A stretch of DNA of 64,000 nucleotides from Acidovorax sp. (GCA_030692685.1 JAUXZO010000065.1:1-64000); one strand, 5' to 3'; counted from the first letter of the stretch, positions 52,898-62,149 are shown. The notes: generated from the letters alone by a model not told the origin. Program-made: numbers and translations.

Positions 52898-53047
52898 CGC
52901 TCGGCCGGCGTCAAATTTATCGGCTGCCTTGGTTGGTTTGCACTAACTGTCGGTTAGCAGGCTAGTTGGCTGCATGTGGCGCGATTTCTGAACTCGTGGC
53001 GCGATTCTGGCGAATTGCGCCATTGGCAGCTCTGCGGAGGCGGAGGC

Positions 53048-53513
53048 TTACAGATATGGCCGCATGACATTGGCCAGGCGGCACACGGTATCAAACCACG
53101 ACGGGTCGCCTGCGGTGGGGACATGCTTGGCCTCGGCCAACTGCGCAGCAGCTTGCTGCGGGTCGCGCGCATGATCCAGCGCGTTCGCCAACCCATCGCG
53201 CTCTTTGTTGACCGCGCCCAAAGCCTCCGTTACCGGCGGCTTGCAGGCGCACCTCAGCGGCAGCGGGCTGGGCCTGTAAGGCCTGAATCGCCGCATCTTT
53301 GCGGGCGGCAGCGCCTTGCAGCGCATTGGCGAGCTTGGCTTCGGCCAAGGCAATCGCGTCGCGCTTTTCCCGCTCGGCCAGCTCAAGCCGCTCGTGCAAC
53401 TGTTTATCAAAATCGCCATCGCGCACCTGCTTGAGGATGTTTGCGTACCCCGCTTCGTCGATCTTGAAGGCTTTGTTGCAGTGGGGGCAGATGATTTCAT
53501 GCATGGGGAATAG
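53048..53513 (-). pseudogene. Frameshifted and truncated DUF2130 gene
   Basis: The 5' end is intact: MHEIICPHCNKAFKIDEAGY with a CxxC zinc knuckle, then a coiled coil (LHERLELAEREKRDAIALAE). Near 53270 the coding moves to another frame (TEALGAVNKERDGLANALDH) and stops after PSWFDTVCRLANVMRPYL. DUF2130 proteins are normally about 400 residues with a conserved C-terminal domain that is lacking here. Confidence 0.75.
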
Positions 53514-53584
53514 GCCTCTTTTTTTGGTTGGACTGGTATGGGTAAATCGCATTTGGGGAACATTGACCATCCCCAATGCATTAC

Positions 53585-55741
53585 CTACTGAAGCGCAGAA
53601 ACAGCCGCATACAAGTTTCGAAGGTGCTCAGATCCCATGTCCAAAATTGGTTCAAACATAAAAGAATTGAGATGAATATTCTCGGGAGTCATAAGGTTTA
53701 CTTGTTCAAGTAAATCAACCTCGCCAACGCTACCGACTGATAGCGTCTTGTACTTCTTCAGCAGCTCTAGAGTCTGATTTTCTTGGATTGCATTGACAAA
53801 CGGCAAATCGTTTATGCGTGCAATCATGTGGCTTTCTGCTCTTAGTCTGATGGCGATCGACAAAACAATTTTGTTTTCAAGTTCAGCGTTTTCCAGGGCT
53901 TCAATTGCGATTTTCTGGGCAGACTCGTAAATCAAATCTATTACCGGCTTGGATGGTTCATTCAAAACGAGGTTTTGTTTGTCGACAAGAATTCTCTTGT
54001 ACAGGTCCTCAAGGTTTTTGCATGTGATGCTGAATGTGTCAGGCTTGATATGCAGCAATGATGTAAGGACTTCGTAGTCAGCCTGTTGCCCTGAATACTC
54101 AGCTAAGTTTCTGACAAATGGAATGGCGGAGATGCAATAACGTGGCTTTGCAAGATTATTCTTCCAGAACAAAAATGGATTCTTCTGATACTGCTCTTCA
54201 GAGAGAATGATAGTTCTACCGTTTCGTTGAGCATGTAGGCGCTTCTTGCGTTGCACATTCAATCGACTGCCAACAGTACGATGAAAATCAAAATTGTGTG
54301 AAAGAAAAATGCATTTAAATTTTCCAGAGTTCGCTATGTCTCTGAGGTACTCAATGATTGCGTATTTGTTCTTGTAGTCAAACGAATCGGCAATGTCATC
54401 TACAAGCAGAATTGTTTCTATTTCCTGCTTCTGTCGGGTGTGGATTTCAAAGAGGATATTTAGGATATACAGGGCACGCTTTTCACCCTGGCTTAGAACT
54501 TTTAGTAGTGCATCTCGGTCAACAGAGCCGCTGCTTTCGTTATCAGCGAAGATAAAGGCGATCTGAGGTGCAGAGCCTTTTAGGATGACGTCATCCTGAT
54601 TGGCAACACGCATCGTGAACGGGACTGAAAAGCGTCGATTGAACATTGCGACGACGGTCTCCCAATCAGTTCTCTCAGCTTTTGCTTGTGCCACCGATGT
54701 CTCAATAATTCCCTTGCCATTTTTGTACTCTTCACAGAGCTGAATGAACAGTTCTTTTTGATCGATCAAATAGGCAACCCAGATTTCCTTTTGTAGTTTC
54801 TTGAAGTCTTGCAACGAAGGAAGAATGTGTTGATTGTCAAACAGATAGTCTCGAAATTTTCATAAGTCATCGTTTTGAATTTTCTTGTCTATTGCGTCAA
54901 ACTTTCCTGCGAGATCTTTGTCAGCAAAAATCTTCTGCTTTTCGCCATCAATTTTTTTCGTTAGTTCGTCGGCCGATTCAATGCGCTCTTCGCCCTTGCT
55001 CGTTTTCAAGTTGACAGAATGCTGAGCAGCAAAAAATCCGTTGGACGCTAATTGCTTATTGACAGTGCTAGCGTGATAGTGATTGAAGGCTTTGCTGAGG
55101 ATGGGGGACTGCGACACAAGATCGTTGTACTTTGAGATGTACTCCTGAAGTTGACTGGCAATTGCTCCGGATTCCAGAAATGCGAGCGTCTTCTCATTAA
55201 AAAGTTCTCCGTAGACGATGTTTGGAAGGTCGCTAGCCACACCTGCTTCAACCTCGTCTCGAACCGCCTCAATTCCGTCAAGAGCAGACTTTTTATTGAA
55301 GCATCGGCAGAACTCGGATTCGGCGGTGACAGTTCGCCCTGTTAGCCCTGAGAGTTGTTTGAGCTTGGCGAAAAGATTCTGGTGTTTGTCAGAGATGGCT
55401 TTCAGCGCTGCATCGTATTGCTTTTTCAGAAGCTGATTGACCAACAGAAGCGAAGTCTTCTCCGAACTGAAGTCTTGGTTGTACGGCTCGATAACGAAAA
55501 CATTCGCCGCTTCAACATCTTTGCCATCGTCATATGTGACGTCGCGGCGATTGGGGCGTTCGGGAAATATCAAGTCAGATGTCGGCCTTCCCTTCGCTAT
55601 GTCATCAAAGGTCTTGGAGAGCGACGTTTTCATAAATCCATTGGGTGCATAGATGGCGTAAACATCCGAAGTCGTGAAGTCAAAACTGTATTCCAACTTG
55701 CTGATGCCATAGCAGTTTTCGAGATTGGCATTGATTTTCAT
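53585..55741 (-). pseudogene. AAA ATPase (AAA_13/RloC-like class) split by one in-frame TGA
   Basis: One 718-codon frame holds two long open segments, codons 1-293 and 310-718. They are joined in frame and broken only by TGA at 54860-54862. The first part has a variant Walker A (YAIYAPNGFMKTSLSKTF), the second the ABC-like LSQGEKRALYILNILFEI, Walker B ETILLVDDIADSFDYKNK and an H-loop-like CIFLSHNFDFHRTV. This is the architecture of RecF/RloC-type defence ATPases. Base composition is far more AT-rich than the flanks, which indicates transfer. It is either a recent nonsense mutant or is made by readthrough; the second half could also start at TTG 54814. Confidence 0.75.
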
Positions 55742-55806
55742 GGAGCACTTTTAAGGAATTGAGGCAAATTGCAGTAATTGAGGGCTGAAGAGTGGTTGCG
55801 CATTTG

Positions 55807-56007
55807 CTAGCACTGGTATCTGTCCTTGATGTGCGAGTTGTAGTAAGTACCTTTGGATAAAGCGCGGTGGAGTCCTTCAAAGATATTTTTCGGGACTCGA
55901 CAAAAGTCGTAGGTGTGCCCCTGCTTAAAAGTGATCTTCATTCGCATGTTTTGCTCGTCATATCCAATGGCCACGATGGCTGTTGAGTTAACCCGAATCA
56001 TTTCCAT
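55807..56007 (-). CDS. KTSC-domain protein
   Basis: A 66-residue protein. MIRVNSTAIVAIGYDEQNMR, FKQGHTYDFCRVPKNIFEGL and SKGTYYNSHIKDRYQC follow the KTSC pattern of small domains found near phage and RNA-processing proteins. ATG 56007 has AAGGA six bases upstream; a longer frame to 56061 lacks such a site. It is 65 bp upstream of the AAA ATPase start and shares its strand and AT-rich composition. Confidence 0.8.
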   Translation of the reverse strand: MEMIRVNSTAIVAIGYDEQNMRMKITFKQGHTYDFCRVPKNIFEGLHRALSKGTYYNSHIKDRYQC

Positions 56008-56075
56008 GAAATTCCTTTGTTTGTCCGATTGAACAATGTGTTTTTCAATTGAGCGAATCAAGTTACCGTAGCCCT

Positions 56076-56440
56076 CTATGTCTGCAACCGTGTCCCAAAT
56101 CCGCTGCGTCCACTTACAGTGACAACTATCCTCTGCGTAGCCCGCGTCGCCGCCACATAAAACACCCGCGCCGCTTCCTGCTCATCCTCGCCCGGCGCAG
56201 GCATGTGCCCCACGCCGGGTAGCGCCACCACCGGGAACTCCAGGCCCTTGCTGACCTTCATGGTCATGACCTGAATGGCGTCTGCGCCGGGTTTGTAGTC
56301 GCCGCTGCGTTTGCGCGCGCGGTGCGGCAACTTGCGTTGGGCCAGGGCGCTGGCGCATAGGTCCATGGTCTTCCAGCCCGCGCATAGCACGGCCTTGTCG
56401 CCGCAGGCCAAAGTCGTAGTTGTGAGTAACGGGTTGAGTA
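56076..56440 (-). pseudogene. C-terminal fragment of a NERD-type UvrD-like helicase
   Basis: The fragment ends with the superfamily I helicase motifs V and VI: DAIQVMTMKVSKGLEFPVVA and EQEAARVFYVAATRATQRIV. The ATP-binding half is missing, and the 5' side runs into the next gene. The residues before the motifs (LCASALAQRKLPHRARKR) match the NERD-domain helicase family. Its N-terminus is at 57309-57464 on the same strand, 870 bp away. Confidence 0.75.
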
Positions 56441-56454
56441 ACAAAGCTCTTCCC

Positions 56455-57309
56455 TCAGTCTTTAGATGCAAGGAAATTCAGCTCAGCCTGTACACCCGGC
56501 ATAGCGGGCGACAAACCTCGGGCTGCCAGTTCTTTGGCGTTGAAGACCCTGTTCAAAACGACAACGGCACGGACTAAAAGAACGAGGCAGAACAACGCAC
56601 ATGCCAGCAAAGACCAGCGCTGCTCCTTCAACTTAGACGCCAGATGCTCCGGCCACTCTTTCGCCAGCAGCATCTGACACAACGTCTCTACTTCCCCCTC
56701 AGCAAAGGTCGTGCGCGCAGCATTGGCGGCCAACGGCTGCTCACAGTCGCTTTTTCTCAAGGGTTGTCGGTTAAAGAACAAGGGAGGCCACATGGTCTGC
56801 GCGGATGCCTCAGTTGCAGTGAAGCTGCGTTGCGTCGCCTTGATCGTGAAGGGCACTTGTGGGATCAGCATGAGCCAAACGCACAACAACGCTCCAATCA
56901 GGAACAGCATGGTTGCAGTGGCGTGGGCAAGAAGGTAGGGGCGCGAGGGCAACTGGTGCTTTCGCACTTGCCGAAGCCCGGTATCAAAGTAGTCTCCACA
57001 CGCTGCAACCTTGCGCAAATCAACGCGGTTGAGCTGTGCCCACTGAATCAACTGATGCGCCTCGGCCAAGCTGGAAGCCTGCACACCCGAGAACATGCGA
57101 AACGACATGAGGTTGGTCTGCTCGTCGACATACGCGCGGATCGCTGGGTCAGAAATCTCGTGGTTGCCGTGCACCAGCAACCAGGCGCGTCGCAGCAGGC
57201 TGTGCAATGACACCGTGCGCCAAACAACGACAGCAAAGCCGACCAGCAGGACCAGGGGAATGAAGGCGGCGATGGCACCGCCAAACTGCGTAATGCTTGC
57301 GAAGTCCAT
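56455..57309 (-). CDS. Membrane protein of unknown function inserted between helicase remnants
   Basis: A 284-residue protein with hydrophobic helices near the N-terminus (AIAAFIPLVLLVGFAVVVW), centre (LLAHATATMLFLIGALLCVW LML) and C-terminus (LLACALFCLVLLVRAVVVLN), separated by soluble regions. It resembles DUF6216-type proteins, not certain. ATG 57309 overlaps the TAA of the upstream 51-codon remnant (TAATG), allowing coupled translation. Its GC content is intermediate. The function is unknown. Confidence 0.65.
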   Translation of the reverse strand: MDFASITQFGGAIAAFIPLVLLVGFAVVVWRTVSLHSLLRRAWLLVHGNHEISDPAIRAYVDEQTNLMSFRMFSGVQASSLAEAHQLIQWAQLNRVDLRKVAACGDYFDTGLRQVRKHQLPSRPYLLAHATATMLFLIGALLCVWLMLIPQVPFTIKATQRSFTATEASAQTMWPPLFFNRQPLRKSDCEQPLAANAARTTFAEGEVETLCQMLLAKEWPEHLASKLKEQRWSLLACALFCLVLLVRAVVVLNRVFNAKELAARGLSPAMPGVQAELNFLASKD

Positions 57310-57464
57310 TACGCGGCGTTGAGCAGGGATTGCTCACCATTGCAAAAGCAGGTGAGCAGCCGGTGGCCGTCTTCTAGTTTTGGGTCCAATAGCTGCGCAA
57401 ACAGCTTTTCGCGGCCTGTCTTTCGCGCACGACGTGTCCCGATTGCAGGTATCAACGTTGCCAT
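57309..57464 (-). pseudogene. N-terminal remnant of a NERD-domain helicase
   Basis: Fifty-one codons, MATLIPAIGTRRARKTGREK then LFAQLLDPKLEDGHRLLTCF, match the start of NERD-domain DNA helicases (typically MATLIPA...GER...E.KL.DD..L). The frame then ends at TAA after CNGEQSLLNAA. Together with the helicase C-terminal piece at 56076-56440, this shows a helicase gene replaced in its middle by the membrane-protein gene. Confidence 0.65.
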
Positions 57465-57613
57465 GTCCCCAACGACCTCCCACTCTTATGTATAAATTTG
57501 TTAATGCACTGTAGGGGGTGTGCTGGCTCGGCGCAATCTTTGGATGTCCGGTCCGTTGGGCGAGGCGGATGCAGCGGGTTGAAGGGCGCTGCATACCCAA
57601 ACTGTAGAAAACT

Positions 57614-57669
57614 CAAGCCAAATTGGCCTCTAGCGCTTATCTATCAAGCGCTAGCAGCTATCAAAACCA
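57614..57669 (+). repeat. Interspersed hairpin repeat, copy 15
   Basis: AAGCCAAATTGGCCTCTAGC, TTATCTATC loop, AAGCGCTAGCAGCTATCAAA. Closest to the consensus, in the divergent region before the MFS gene; marks the right edge of the island. Confidence 0.94.
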
Positions 57670-57747
57670 TATCAATCAGCGCTGCAGCCCGTGCGCATTG
57701 GCGGCACACAGCCCGCCCCCACACCCCCGTCGAGTAAATTGCACCGC

Positions 57748-59100
57748 ATGCCCCAAGCCCCTGCTTCCCCCACCCCCACATCCACCGCCGCCCCGGCATC
57801 CCTCATCGACTCGCGCCAAGCGGCCTGGCGCCTGCTCATTACGCTGGGCCTGGTCGTGCTGGGCAACAGCAGCATGTACGTGGTGTCAGTAGTGCTGCCC
57901 GCCGTGCAGGCCGAGTTTGGGGTGGGCCGCGCGGATGCGTCGCTGCCTTACACGCTGATGATGGTGTGCCTGGGGATTGGCGGGCTGTGGACGGGGCGGC
58001 TGGCCGACAAGCATGGGCTGATGCCGGTGTTGTGTGTGGGGGCGGTGGGGGTGTGCGGTGGGTTTGTGTGGGCGGGGTTGTCGGGCAGCATTTGGATATT
58101 TGGGTTGGCCCATGGGTTGATGGGGCTGATTGGTGCGTCGGCCACGTTCGCGCCGTTGCTGGCTGACACGGCGCTGTGGTGGAACAAGCGGCGCGGCATT
58201 GCGGTGGCGATTTGTGCCAGCGGCAATTACATCGCCGGGGCGCTGTGGCCGCCCATCGTGCAGCACGGTGTGGAGACGATTGGCTGGCGCCCGACCTATG
58301 TGCTGATGGGGCTGGTGTGTGGCGCGGGCATGCTGATTTTGGCGACGCGCATGCGCCAGCGGCCGCCGTTGGTGGTGTTGGCGCCGGTGGGTGGCACGGC
58401 AGCGGGTGCGGCAACGGGTGCGGGTGAAGTGGATGGGGCTGTGGGTGCTGCAGCCGCGGCGGTGGTAGACCGCAGCCGCCCGTTTGGCCTGCGCCCTGCG
58501 CATGCGCAGTTGTTGTTGTGTGTGGCGGGCGTGGCGTGTTGTGTGGCCATGGCGATGCCGCAGGTGCACATCGTGGCGTATTGCACCGACCTGGGTTTTG
58601 GCGCGGCGCGCGGGGCCGAGATGCTGTCGCTGATGCTGGCCTGCGGCATTGTCAGCCGCCTGGTGTCGGGCGTGGTGTGCGACCGCATTGGCGGCATTCG
58701 CACGCTGCTGTGGGGATCGGCGCTGCAGGGTGTGGCGCTGGTGCTGTTCTTGCCGTTCGACGGGCTGGTGCCGCTGTATGTGATTTCAGCCATGTTTGGG
58801 CTGTTTCAGGGCGGCATCGTGCCGTCTTACGCCATCATCGTGCGCGAGTATTTCCCGCCGCAAGAGGCGGGCGCCCGGGTGGGCGCGGTCATCATGGCCA
58901 CGCTGGTGGGCATGGCGCTGGGGGGCTGGATGTCGGGCTGGGTGTTTGACGTGACGGGCAGCTACCACGCGGCATTCATCAACGGCATGGGGTGGAATCT
59001 GCTGAACCTGTCGATTGTGGGGTGGCTGTATTGGCGGGTGCGGGGGCAGGCGGCGGGGCGGTTAGCCGTGGGTGCAGGTGCAGGTGCAGGTGCGAGGTGA
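57748..59100 (+). CDS. MFS transporter (OFA/monocarboxylate-like)
   Basis: A 450-residue major facilitator with about 12 membrane helices. GIGGLWTGRLADKHGLMPVL carries the loop 2-3 motif A (GxLaD..G...) and SRLVSGVVCDRIGGIRTLLW the equivalent loop 8-9 motif. The central cytoplasmic loop is Gly/Ala/Val-rich (GGTAAGAATGAGEVDGAVGA). The C-terminus ends in GAGAGAGAR, a low-complexity tail. ATG 57748 precedes the first helix after a Pro/Thr-rich segment. Related carriers move oxalate, formate or monocarboxylates. Confidence 0.88.
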   Translation: MPQAPASPTPTSTAAPASLIDSRQAAWRLLITLGLVVLGNSSMYVVSVVLPAVQAEFGVGRADASLPYTLMMVCLGIGGLWTGRLADKHGLMPVLCVGAVGVCGGFVWAGLSGSIWIFGLAHGLMGLIGASATFAPLLADTALWWNKRRGIAVAICASGNYIAGALWPPIVQHGVETIGWRPTYVLMGLVCGAGMLILATRMRQRPPLVVLAPVGGTAAGAATGAGEVDGAVGAAAAAVVDRSRPFGLRPAHAQLLLCVAGVACCVAMAMPQVHIVAYCTDLGFGAARGAEMLSLMLACGIVSRLVSGVVCDRIGGIRTLLWGSALQGVALVLFLPFDGLVPLYVISAMFGLFQGGIVPSYAIIVREYFPPQEAGARVGAVIMATLVGMALGGWMSGWVFDVTGSYHAAFINGMGWNLLNLSIVGWLYWRVRGQAAGRLAVGAGAGAGAR

Positions 59101-59120
59101 TTGGTGGCGGGGCTATATTT

Positions 59121-59174
59121 CAAGCCTAATTGGCCTCTAGCGCTTATCTAGCCTGCGCTAGTAGCTATTGATTG
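59121..59174 (+). repeat. Interspersed hairpin repeat, copy 16
   Basis: GCCTAATTGGCCTCTAGCGC, TTATCTAGCCT, GCGCTAGTAGCTATTGATTG. One arm mutated (AAGC to CTGC), so the stem is weaker. Confidence 0.88.
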
Positions 59175-59270
59175 ATGAGCGAACTGCGCTGATCACACGA
59201 CGAAGCTCGTAGGCGTCATGGCGGTTGCTCCGTTGCTGGCGATGTGTTGCTATCGCTCAGCAAAAATATT

Positions 59271-59324
59271 GGTCAAATTGGCCTCTAGCGCTTATGCAAC
59301 AAGCGCTAGTAGCTATGAATTAAT
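59271..59324 (+). repeat. Interspersed hairpin repeat, copy 17
   Basis: GGTCAAATTGGCCTCTAGCG, CTTATGCAAC, AAGCGCTAGTAGCTATGAAT. Only 150 bp after copy 16. Confidence 0.9.
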
Positions 59325-59370
59325 GAGTACTAAGGGCTACTCTGCACCTCAGGCAAGCCAGGGGGGTCAG

Positions 59371-59549
59371 TGGGCCTAGGGACGTCCTGCATAACTCCCT
59401 GCGGTCTGTGATAGCGCGGGCTCGGGCGGTCCGCTGCGTTGCTTTTCTTGCCAATAGCACGGCTATTGCCTGCAAAAAGACGCCTTGCGGCCCATCCCGA
59501 TCCGCACTACCACCGCCTCGCGAGGGTTATGCAGGACATCCCTAGCCCA
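59371..59549. mobile_element. 180-bp imperfect palindrome, MITE-like
   Basis: The left end (GGGCCTAGGGACGTCCTGCA) and the reverse complement of the right end (GGGCTAGGGATGTCCTGCAT) match over about 25 bp, and the inner halves also pair (CCGCTGCGTTGC..., AATAGC/GCTATT) down to the centre near 59458-59462. The whole segment could fold into one long hairpin. No ORF is present. Non-autonomous transposon or long terminator-like element; no copy seen elsewhere in the window. Confidence 0.65.
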
Positions 59550-59614
59550 GCCAGGGGCGCTGCAGGCGATCAGCCGCGCGGAGGAATCTATCAGCGTGGG
59601 CGAGGCGCTAGGCT

Positions 59615-59658
59615 AACGTGCCAAAAACCAGCACGATCATGCCAATTTTTGGCACGTT
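59615..59658. promoter_or_regulatory. 13-bp perfect inverted repeat with 18-bp spacer
   Basis: AACGTGCCAAAAA and TTTTTGGCACGTT, just beyond the phosphatase stop. The T run at the right arm could help terminate minus-strand transcription, but long perfect arms also fit a protein-binding site. Confidence 0.5.
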
Positions 59659-59699
59659 TGCGCCGGGCTGCATGCGCCGCCAGCGCCCCGTCGGCAGCG

Positions 59700-60452
59700 T
59701 CACACCGCCTGCAAATACCGCCCCGCCAGCTCTTTCTGCGCGACGGCGTCAACGCCCAGCACGTCTACCAAATACGCCTGCACGCCGCCAAAGTCGTTGT
59801 CCACCATGTGCAGCGCGGCGTCCAGAAACTCTTCTTGCACGCGCCACAGCACGGCCAGCACTTCTTCGGGCGCGTGGCTGCCCATGCCGGCGGGGCGTTG
59901 GTAGAGGCTGTTGGTGAGCAGGTAGTCGTGCATGACGACGTCGCGCGGCACACCCAAGGTGAGCAGGATGAGGGCGGCGGCAAAACCGGTGCGGTCTTTG
60001 CCTGCGGTGCAGTGGAAGACGGTGGGTGTGTCGCTGGCCAGCAGCAGGCGGAACAGCTCGGCAAAGCGTGGGGCGTTGTCGTGCACAAAGCCGCGGTAGG
60101 TGTCTTGCATCAGCCCCACGGCGTCTTGCGCGGTGATCTGGTGGCCGGTGCGTTGCAGTTCCAGCGCGCGCTGCACCACGGTGGGTTCGATGGCGAGCGG
60201 GTGGTACGCAATGCCGGGTAGAGCATAGGCATAAGCGGCGCTTTCGGCCTTGCCCCTAAAGTCCACCGCGCGCGATACGCCGAGGTCTGCCAGCAGGGCC
60301 TGGTCTTGTGCGGTGAGTGCCGCCAGGTGGTCTGACCGAAAGATGCGCCGCCATTTCACCTGTTGCCCGCCGTGGCCGATGTAGCCGCCCAGGTCGCGAA
60401 AGTTGGTGGCGCCCATCATGGGCAGGGATCGGGTGGGTGCTGGTGTGGACAT
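59700..60452 (-). CDS. Tyrosine/dual-specificity phosphatase (Y_phosphatase3 family)
   Basis: A 250-residue phosphatase. TNFRDLGGYIG at the N-terminus is the family start, and VFHCTAGKDRTGFAAALILL is the CX5R phosphate loop with the KDR variant typical of lipid/tyrosine phosphatases such as MptpB. I chose ATG 60452 (MSTPAPTRSLP). Substrate could be phosphotyrosine or phosphoinositide-like molecules. The C-terminus contains a lid-like LDAALHMVDNDFGGVQAYLV. Confidence 0.88.
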   Translation of the reverse strand: MSTPAPTRSLPMMGATNFRDLGGYIGHGGQQVKWRRIFRSDHLAALTAQDQALLADLGVSRAVDFRGKAESAAYAYALPGIAYHPLAIEPTVVQRALELQRTGHQITAQDAVGLMQDTYRGFVHDNAPRFAELFRLLLASDTPTVFHCTAGKDRTGFAAALILLTLGVPRDVVMHDYLLTNSLYQRPAGMGSHAPEEVLAVLWRVQEEFLDAALHMVDNDFGGVQAYLVDVLGVDAVAQKELAGRYLQAV

Positions 60453-60583
60453 GATCGAAAAGGTGAAGCCAGAGCGAAGTGCTGCAAGCCTAGCCCAGAT
60501 GCGCCCACCGGGTTGTCGCATGGGGGCTTGTAGGCCACCCCGCGCGACGCTTGCCGCTGCCTACCCCTTGCGCCCCGCGCGGT

Positions 60584-61567
60584 TTATTTGCCTTGCACGT
60601 AGGCGTTGCGACCCGTCACTGCCAGGTCGGGGTAGTTGGCAAACATGCCGTCCATGCCCATGTCCAGGAACTTGCGGAAGTCGGCAGCGGCCAGGGTGGC
60701 GTCGGCCTGGGCAAAGGTCCAGCCGTGCACCTTCAGGCCTGCGGCATGGGCCTGGTCGATGAACGTTTTGGTGACGGGGTAGGTGGTGTTGTTGATGAGC
60801 ACGCCCACGCCTTCGGTGAAGGCCGCCACTTCTTTCAGCGTGAGCGCGCGCACACCCGTGGCACCCGTCACACCCATGCGCACGCTGCCATCAGCGGCGG
60901 TGGTAGCCACGCCCAGCAGCACCAGCGGCATCTTGTTGTTCTGTGCGATTTGTTTGGTGCGCAGGCTGCGCAGCGTGGCGTCGCTGAACGACTGGATGAA
61001 GAGCTTGCTGTTGGCGTTGTAGCCGTTGGCGGTCAGCGTCTTCAAGATGCCGTCTTCCATCACCGGGTCGGCCTGTTTGGCCTCTGGGTAGATGCCCACT
61101 TCGCGGCCCATGGCGCTGCTCTGCTTTTTGGCAAAGTCCACCACTTCTTGAAAGGTGGGTACGCCAAACGGGTTGGCGGCGCTGGGGGTAAAGCCGGGGT
61201 AGCTGGTTTTGCCAGTGCCGGTGGGGATCACGGTGAGGGTTTTGATTTCGGCCAGGGTGAAGTCAGACACCTTGTAGCTGCTGTTGCGCTGTGCAAACTT
61301 GTCCGCGACGTTGGTGGTGCGGGTCAGGGTGTCGTCGTGGATGGCCACCAGCGCGCCGTCTTTGGTGAGCTGCAGGTCGGGCTCGATGAAGTCAACGCCC
61401 ATGCGGATGGCCAGCTCGTAGCCGCCCAGGGTGTGTTCTGGCAGGTAGCCGCTGGCGCCGCGGTGGGCAATGACCTGGGGCTGCGCGGGGGCGTCGTTGT
61501 CGCTGCCACCGCAACCGGTGATCACGAGGGCTGACAGGCAGACTGCGGCGAGGGAAAAGGCTTTCAT
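60584..61567 (-). CDS. Glycerophosphodiester phosphodiesterase, lipoprotein
   Basis: A 327-residue GDPD. Signal and lipobox-like segment MKAFSLAAVCLSALVITGCG end at Cys19. IAHRGASGYLPEHTLGGYEL has the HR and E residues, GVDFIEPDLQLTKDGALVAIHDD the acidic metal site and second His. The C-terminal GLKVHGWTFAQAD closes the TIM barrel. It hydrolyses glycerophosphodiesters in the periplasm to glycerol-3-phosphate and alcohol. Confidence 0.92.
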   Translation of the reverse strand: MKAFSLAAVCLSALVITGCGGSDNDAPAQPQVIAHRGASGYLPEHTLGGYELAIRMGVDFIEPDLQLTKDGALVAIHDDTLTRTTNVADKFAQRNSSYKVSDFTLAEIKTLTVIPTGTGKTSYPGFTPSAANPFGVPTFQEVVDFAKKQSSAMGREVGIYPEAKQADPVMEDGILKTLTANGYNANSKLFIQSFSDATLRSLRTKQIAQNNKMPLVLLGVATTAADGSVRMGVTGATGVRALTLKEVAAFTEGVGVLINNTTYPVTKTFIDQAHAAGLKVHGWTFAQADATLAAADFRKFLDMGMDGMFANYPDLAVTGRNAYVQGK

Positions 61568-61762
61568 GGCGAACAGATCCAGTGTTTGGAAAAGAGGCCG
61601 ACTCTAGGGGCGCACCATGGCAATGGCGTGACATGCGCACGCGGGCTGACGCGGGAGCGACAGGGCGCGCCGCCGCAACCCAGAACGGGTTGGGTAAACC
61701 TGCCGAATGAGTCGCTGGCTGGCTGACGGGCTAGAGAGAAAAAGGCGCGTGAACGCGGCCCG

Positions 61763-62107
61763 CTACTGCGGCAGCGAGGTCACGGCACCGTCCATCGGCA
61801 GCTCTTGGCTGCCTTTGGGGCAGGGCTGGTCGGTGTAGCTGGTGCGGCCGTCTCGCACACATTTGCGCGGCTGTGGGGCCGCAGGCTCGGATGCGGAGCC
61901 TGTAGCAGATCGGGCCTGCGCGGCGGGCTGCTGCTTGCCGGGCGGCAGCGTGTCGGCACCGGGGCGGGTGACCTTCTTCCGGGCCTGCTCAGACCACGGC
62001 CCCGCGTGGGGCGCCCACTGGTCGCGGGTCCACCACGCAGCGCCAGCCGCAGCCACCAGGGCCACCGCGATGGCGGTGAGGACAGTGCGTTCGGTGCGGC
62101 TGCGCAT
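61763..62107 (-). CDS. DUF4124-like membrane-anchored protein
   Basis: A 114-residue protein with one N-terminal transmembrane segment (VLTAIAVALVAAAGAAWW). A low-complexity Pro/Ala linker follows, and a C-terminal KCVRDGRTSYTDQPCPKGSQ motif matches the DUF4124 pattern (small Cys pair, SYTDQPCP). Probably exposed to the periplasm. It lies 42 bp after a small lipoprotein gene on the same strand. Confidence 0.75.
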   Translation of the reverse strand: MRSRTERTVLTAIAVALVAAAGAAWWTRDQWAPHAGPWSEQARKKVTRPGADTLPPGKQQPAAQARSATGSASEPAAPQPRKCVRDGRTSYTDQPCPKGSQELPMDGAVTSLPQ

Positions 62108-62149
62108 GTTGGGCGTGCGGTTACCGGCGGTGAGACGGCACCCCGCGCC

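Noticed and set aside
54860-54862. TGA as selenocysteine codon
   Set aside because: No SECIS-like hairpin or sel gene is visible, and the family has no known selenoprotein; a nonsense mutation is simpler.
59641-59672. Sigma-54 promoter (TTGGCACG-like)
   Set aside because: The GG and GC spacing does not fit the -24/-12 rule, and no gene follows on that strand.
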